DNA of 64,000 bases, taken from NCBI RefSeq assembly GCF_009193295.2, contig NZ_CP059973.1, positions 5,332,001 to 5,396,000 of the forward strand, written 5' to 3'. Positions within the stretch are counted from its first letter, which is position 1; each line of letters starts with the position of its first letter. This DNA is from Bacteroides luhongzhouii. GTDB lineage: Bacteria; Bacteroidota; Bacteroidia; Bacteroidales; Bacteroidaceae. Under the pieces are notes generated by a model, which searched no databases, was not told the DNA's origin, and saw nothing but the letters and a program-made list of their open reading frames with translations. Positions 62,802 to 64,000 of this stretch are shown in pieces. The position numbers and the translations under genes were made by a program.

Positions 62802-64000
62802 ATGGCATTTACGAATAATATTATGATTGTCCGGCATAAATTGCTGGCAGACCTTGTTAAACTCTGGAAAAACGACGAATTAGTGGAAAAGATAGACCGG
62901 CTCCCGATTGAGTTGAGTCCACGAAAATCAAAACCCCTAGGACGGTGTTGCGTACATAAAGAACGCGCAGTGTGGAGGTACAAGACTTTTCCTCTGATGG
63001 GACTGGATATGACAGACGAACACGACGAAGTTACCCCGCTTTCCGAATATGCGCGATTGGCATTGAGCCGCCCCGAACCGGACAAGGAAAATATTATGTG
63101 CGTCATCGACGAGGCCTGTTCTTCCTGTGTACAGATCAATTATGAAATAACCAACCTTTGTCGCGGATGCGTGGCACGTAGCTGTTACATGAACTGCCCC
63201 AAAGATGCGATACGTTTCAAGAAAAACGGTCAGGCAATGATTGACCATGACACATGTGTCAGTTGTGGTATTTGTCACAAGAGTTGTCCTTATCACGCTA
63301 TTGTATATATTCCCGTGCCTTGTGAAGAGGCTTGCCCGGTAAAAGCTATCAGCAAAGATGAACACGGCATAGAACACATTGATGAAAACAAGTGTATCTA
63401 CTGCGGAAAATGCATGAATGCTTGTCCGTTCGGTGCAATCTTCGAAATCTCGCAAACATTCGATGTATTGCAACGCATCCGTAAAGGAGAAAAGATGGTT
63501 GCCATTATTGCTCCGTCTATTCTGGGACAGTTTAAGACTTCTATCGGACAGGTGTACGGTGCTTTCAAAGAAATAGGATTTACAGATGTGATCGAAGTGG
63601 CTGAAGGTGCTATGGCAACCACCAGCAATGAAGCACACGAGTTACTGGAGAAATTGGAAGAGGGACAGAAATTTATGACTACTTCCTGTTGCCCTTCTTA
63701 TATCGAGCTGGTAGAGAAACATATTCCGGATATGAAACCTTATGTTTCTACCACCGGATCACCGATGTACTACGCCGCACGGATTGCCAAAGAGAAACAT
63801 CCGGATGCTAAGGTTGTATTTGTCGGCCCTTGTGTGGCTAAACGCAAAGAAGTACGTCGTGACGAAGCGGTGGATTATATTCTGACGTTTGAAGAAATCG
63901 GTTCGATTCTCGACGGGTTGGGTATTGAACTGGAACAGGTACAGGAATTCTCTGTATTACATACATCTGTTCGCGAAGCACATGGATTTGCACAGGCAGG
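62802..64000 (+). CDS. Monomeric [FeFe] hydrogenase, group B type (C-terminus beyond window)
   Basis: At least 399 residues, open at the right edge. The N-terminal part (about 105-215) is rich in ferredoxin-type Cys motifs (CRGCVARSCYMNCP, CVSCGICHKSCP, CIYCGKCMNACP), giving several 4Fe-4S clusters. The H-cluster domain begins with TTSCCPSY (Cys296-Cys297; the L1 motif, with the Cys pattern of group B) and FVGPCVAKR (Cys344; L2). The L3 motif would lie beyond the window. The enzyme makes H2 from reduced ferredoxin during fermentation. Group B enzymes of this type are common in gut Bacteroides. Confidence 0.9.
   Translation, partial: MAFTNNIMIVRHKLLADLVKLWKNDELVEKIDRLPIELSPRKSKPLGRCCVHKERAVWRYKTFPLMGLDMTDEHDEVTPLSEYARLALSRPEPDKENIMCVIDEACSSCVQINYEITNLCRGCVARSCYMNCPKDAIRFKKNGQAMIDHDTCVSCGICHKSCPYHAIVYIPVPCEEACPVKAISKDEHGIEHIDENKCIYCGKCMNACPFGAIFEISQTFDVLQRIRKGEKMVAIIAPSILGQFKTSIGQVYGAFKEIGFTDVIEVAEGAMATTSNEAHELLEKLEEGQKFMTTSCCPSYIELVEKHIPDMKPYVSTTGSPMYYAARIAKEKHPDAKVVFVGPCVAKRKEVRRDEAVDYILTFEEIGSILDGLGIELEQVQEFSVLHTSVREAHGFAQA

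Overview
The window looks like a chromosome segment of a gut Bacteroides, most likely B. thetaiotaomicron or a close relative. The evidence is a SusC/SusD pair inside a fructan utilisation locus, Bacteroides-type promoters (TTTG, about 20 bp, TAnnTTTG), many exported lipoproteins, a Tsr-type tyrosine recombinase, and gene content matching what I remember of the BT1757-BT1834 part of B. thetaiotaomicron. I could not run a search, so species and locus equivalences are from memory. I see no tRNA, rRNA, CRISPR array or intact transposon.

Positions 1-20000 are mostly a fructan polysaccharide utilisation locus. A large MG2-type exported protein is cut by the left edge and is followed by a small-RNA-like unit. 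Then come a fructokinase, an inner-membrane sugar transporter, a periplasmic GH32, a lipoprotein GH32, a lipoprotein glycan-binding protein, SusD and SusC, all on the minus strand. A Bro-N/DinD-like gene and an aldose epimerase interrupt the run on the plus strand, followed by a second exo-type GH32. Three transcription units (susC operon, GH32 at 7834, GH32 at 19923) share a 28-bp upstream element built on a 21-bp-spaced direct repeat. It lies exactly 30 bp from the -7 box in all three, so it is a strong candidate operator for the hybrid two-component regulator of the locus, which is not in this window.

Positions 20100-31200 carry a WYL regulator, a patatin/antiporter pair, a C1 peptidase, a zone of decayed regulator genes, a TorF-like barrel, a GH29 fucosidase and an acetyltransferase. 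A 765-bp noncoding stretch with nested repeats follows and looks like an element remnant. Positions 31200-42900 hold an etfB-etfA-acyl-CoA dehydrogenase operon and a four-gene operon: rhomboid protease, a small unknown protein, a 1686-residue DUF4132-type protein and a free methionine-R-sulfoxide reductase.

Positions 42900-53200 hold cbpM-cbpA, an Omp85-type barrel overlapping a phosphoethanolamine-transferase-like gene, a threonine aldolase, a pyruvate oxidase, and a DUF2157-DUF4401-GDYXXLXY trio. Positions 53400-57300 contain the most striking system: a collagen-like DUF4988 surface lipoprotein, a roughly 300-bp segment bounded by 19-bp inverted repeats and carrying one consensus promoter, and an adjacent tyrosine recombinase. 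This is a phase-variation switch caught in the apparent OFF orientation. The right end has groEL-groES, an L,D-transpeptidase, a Nudix hydrolase, small unknown proteins, and the start of a group B [FeFe] hydrogenase that runs off the window.
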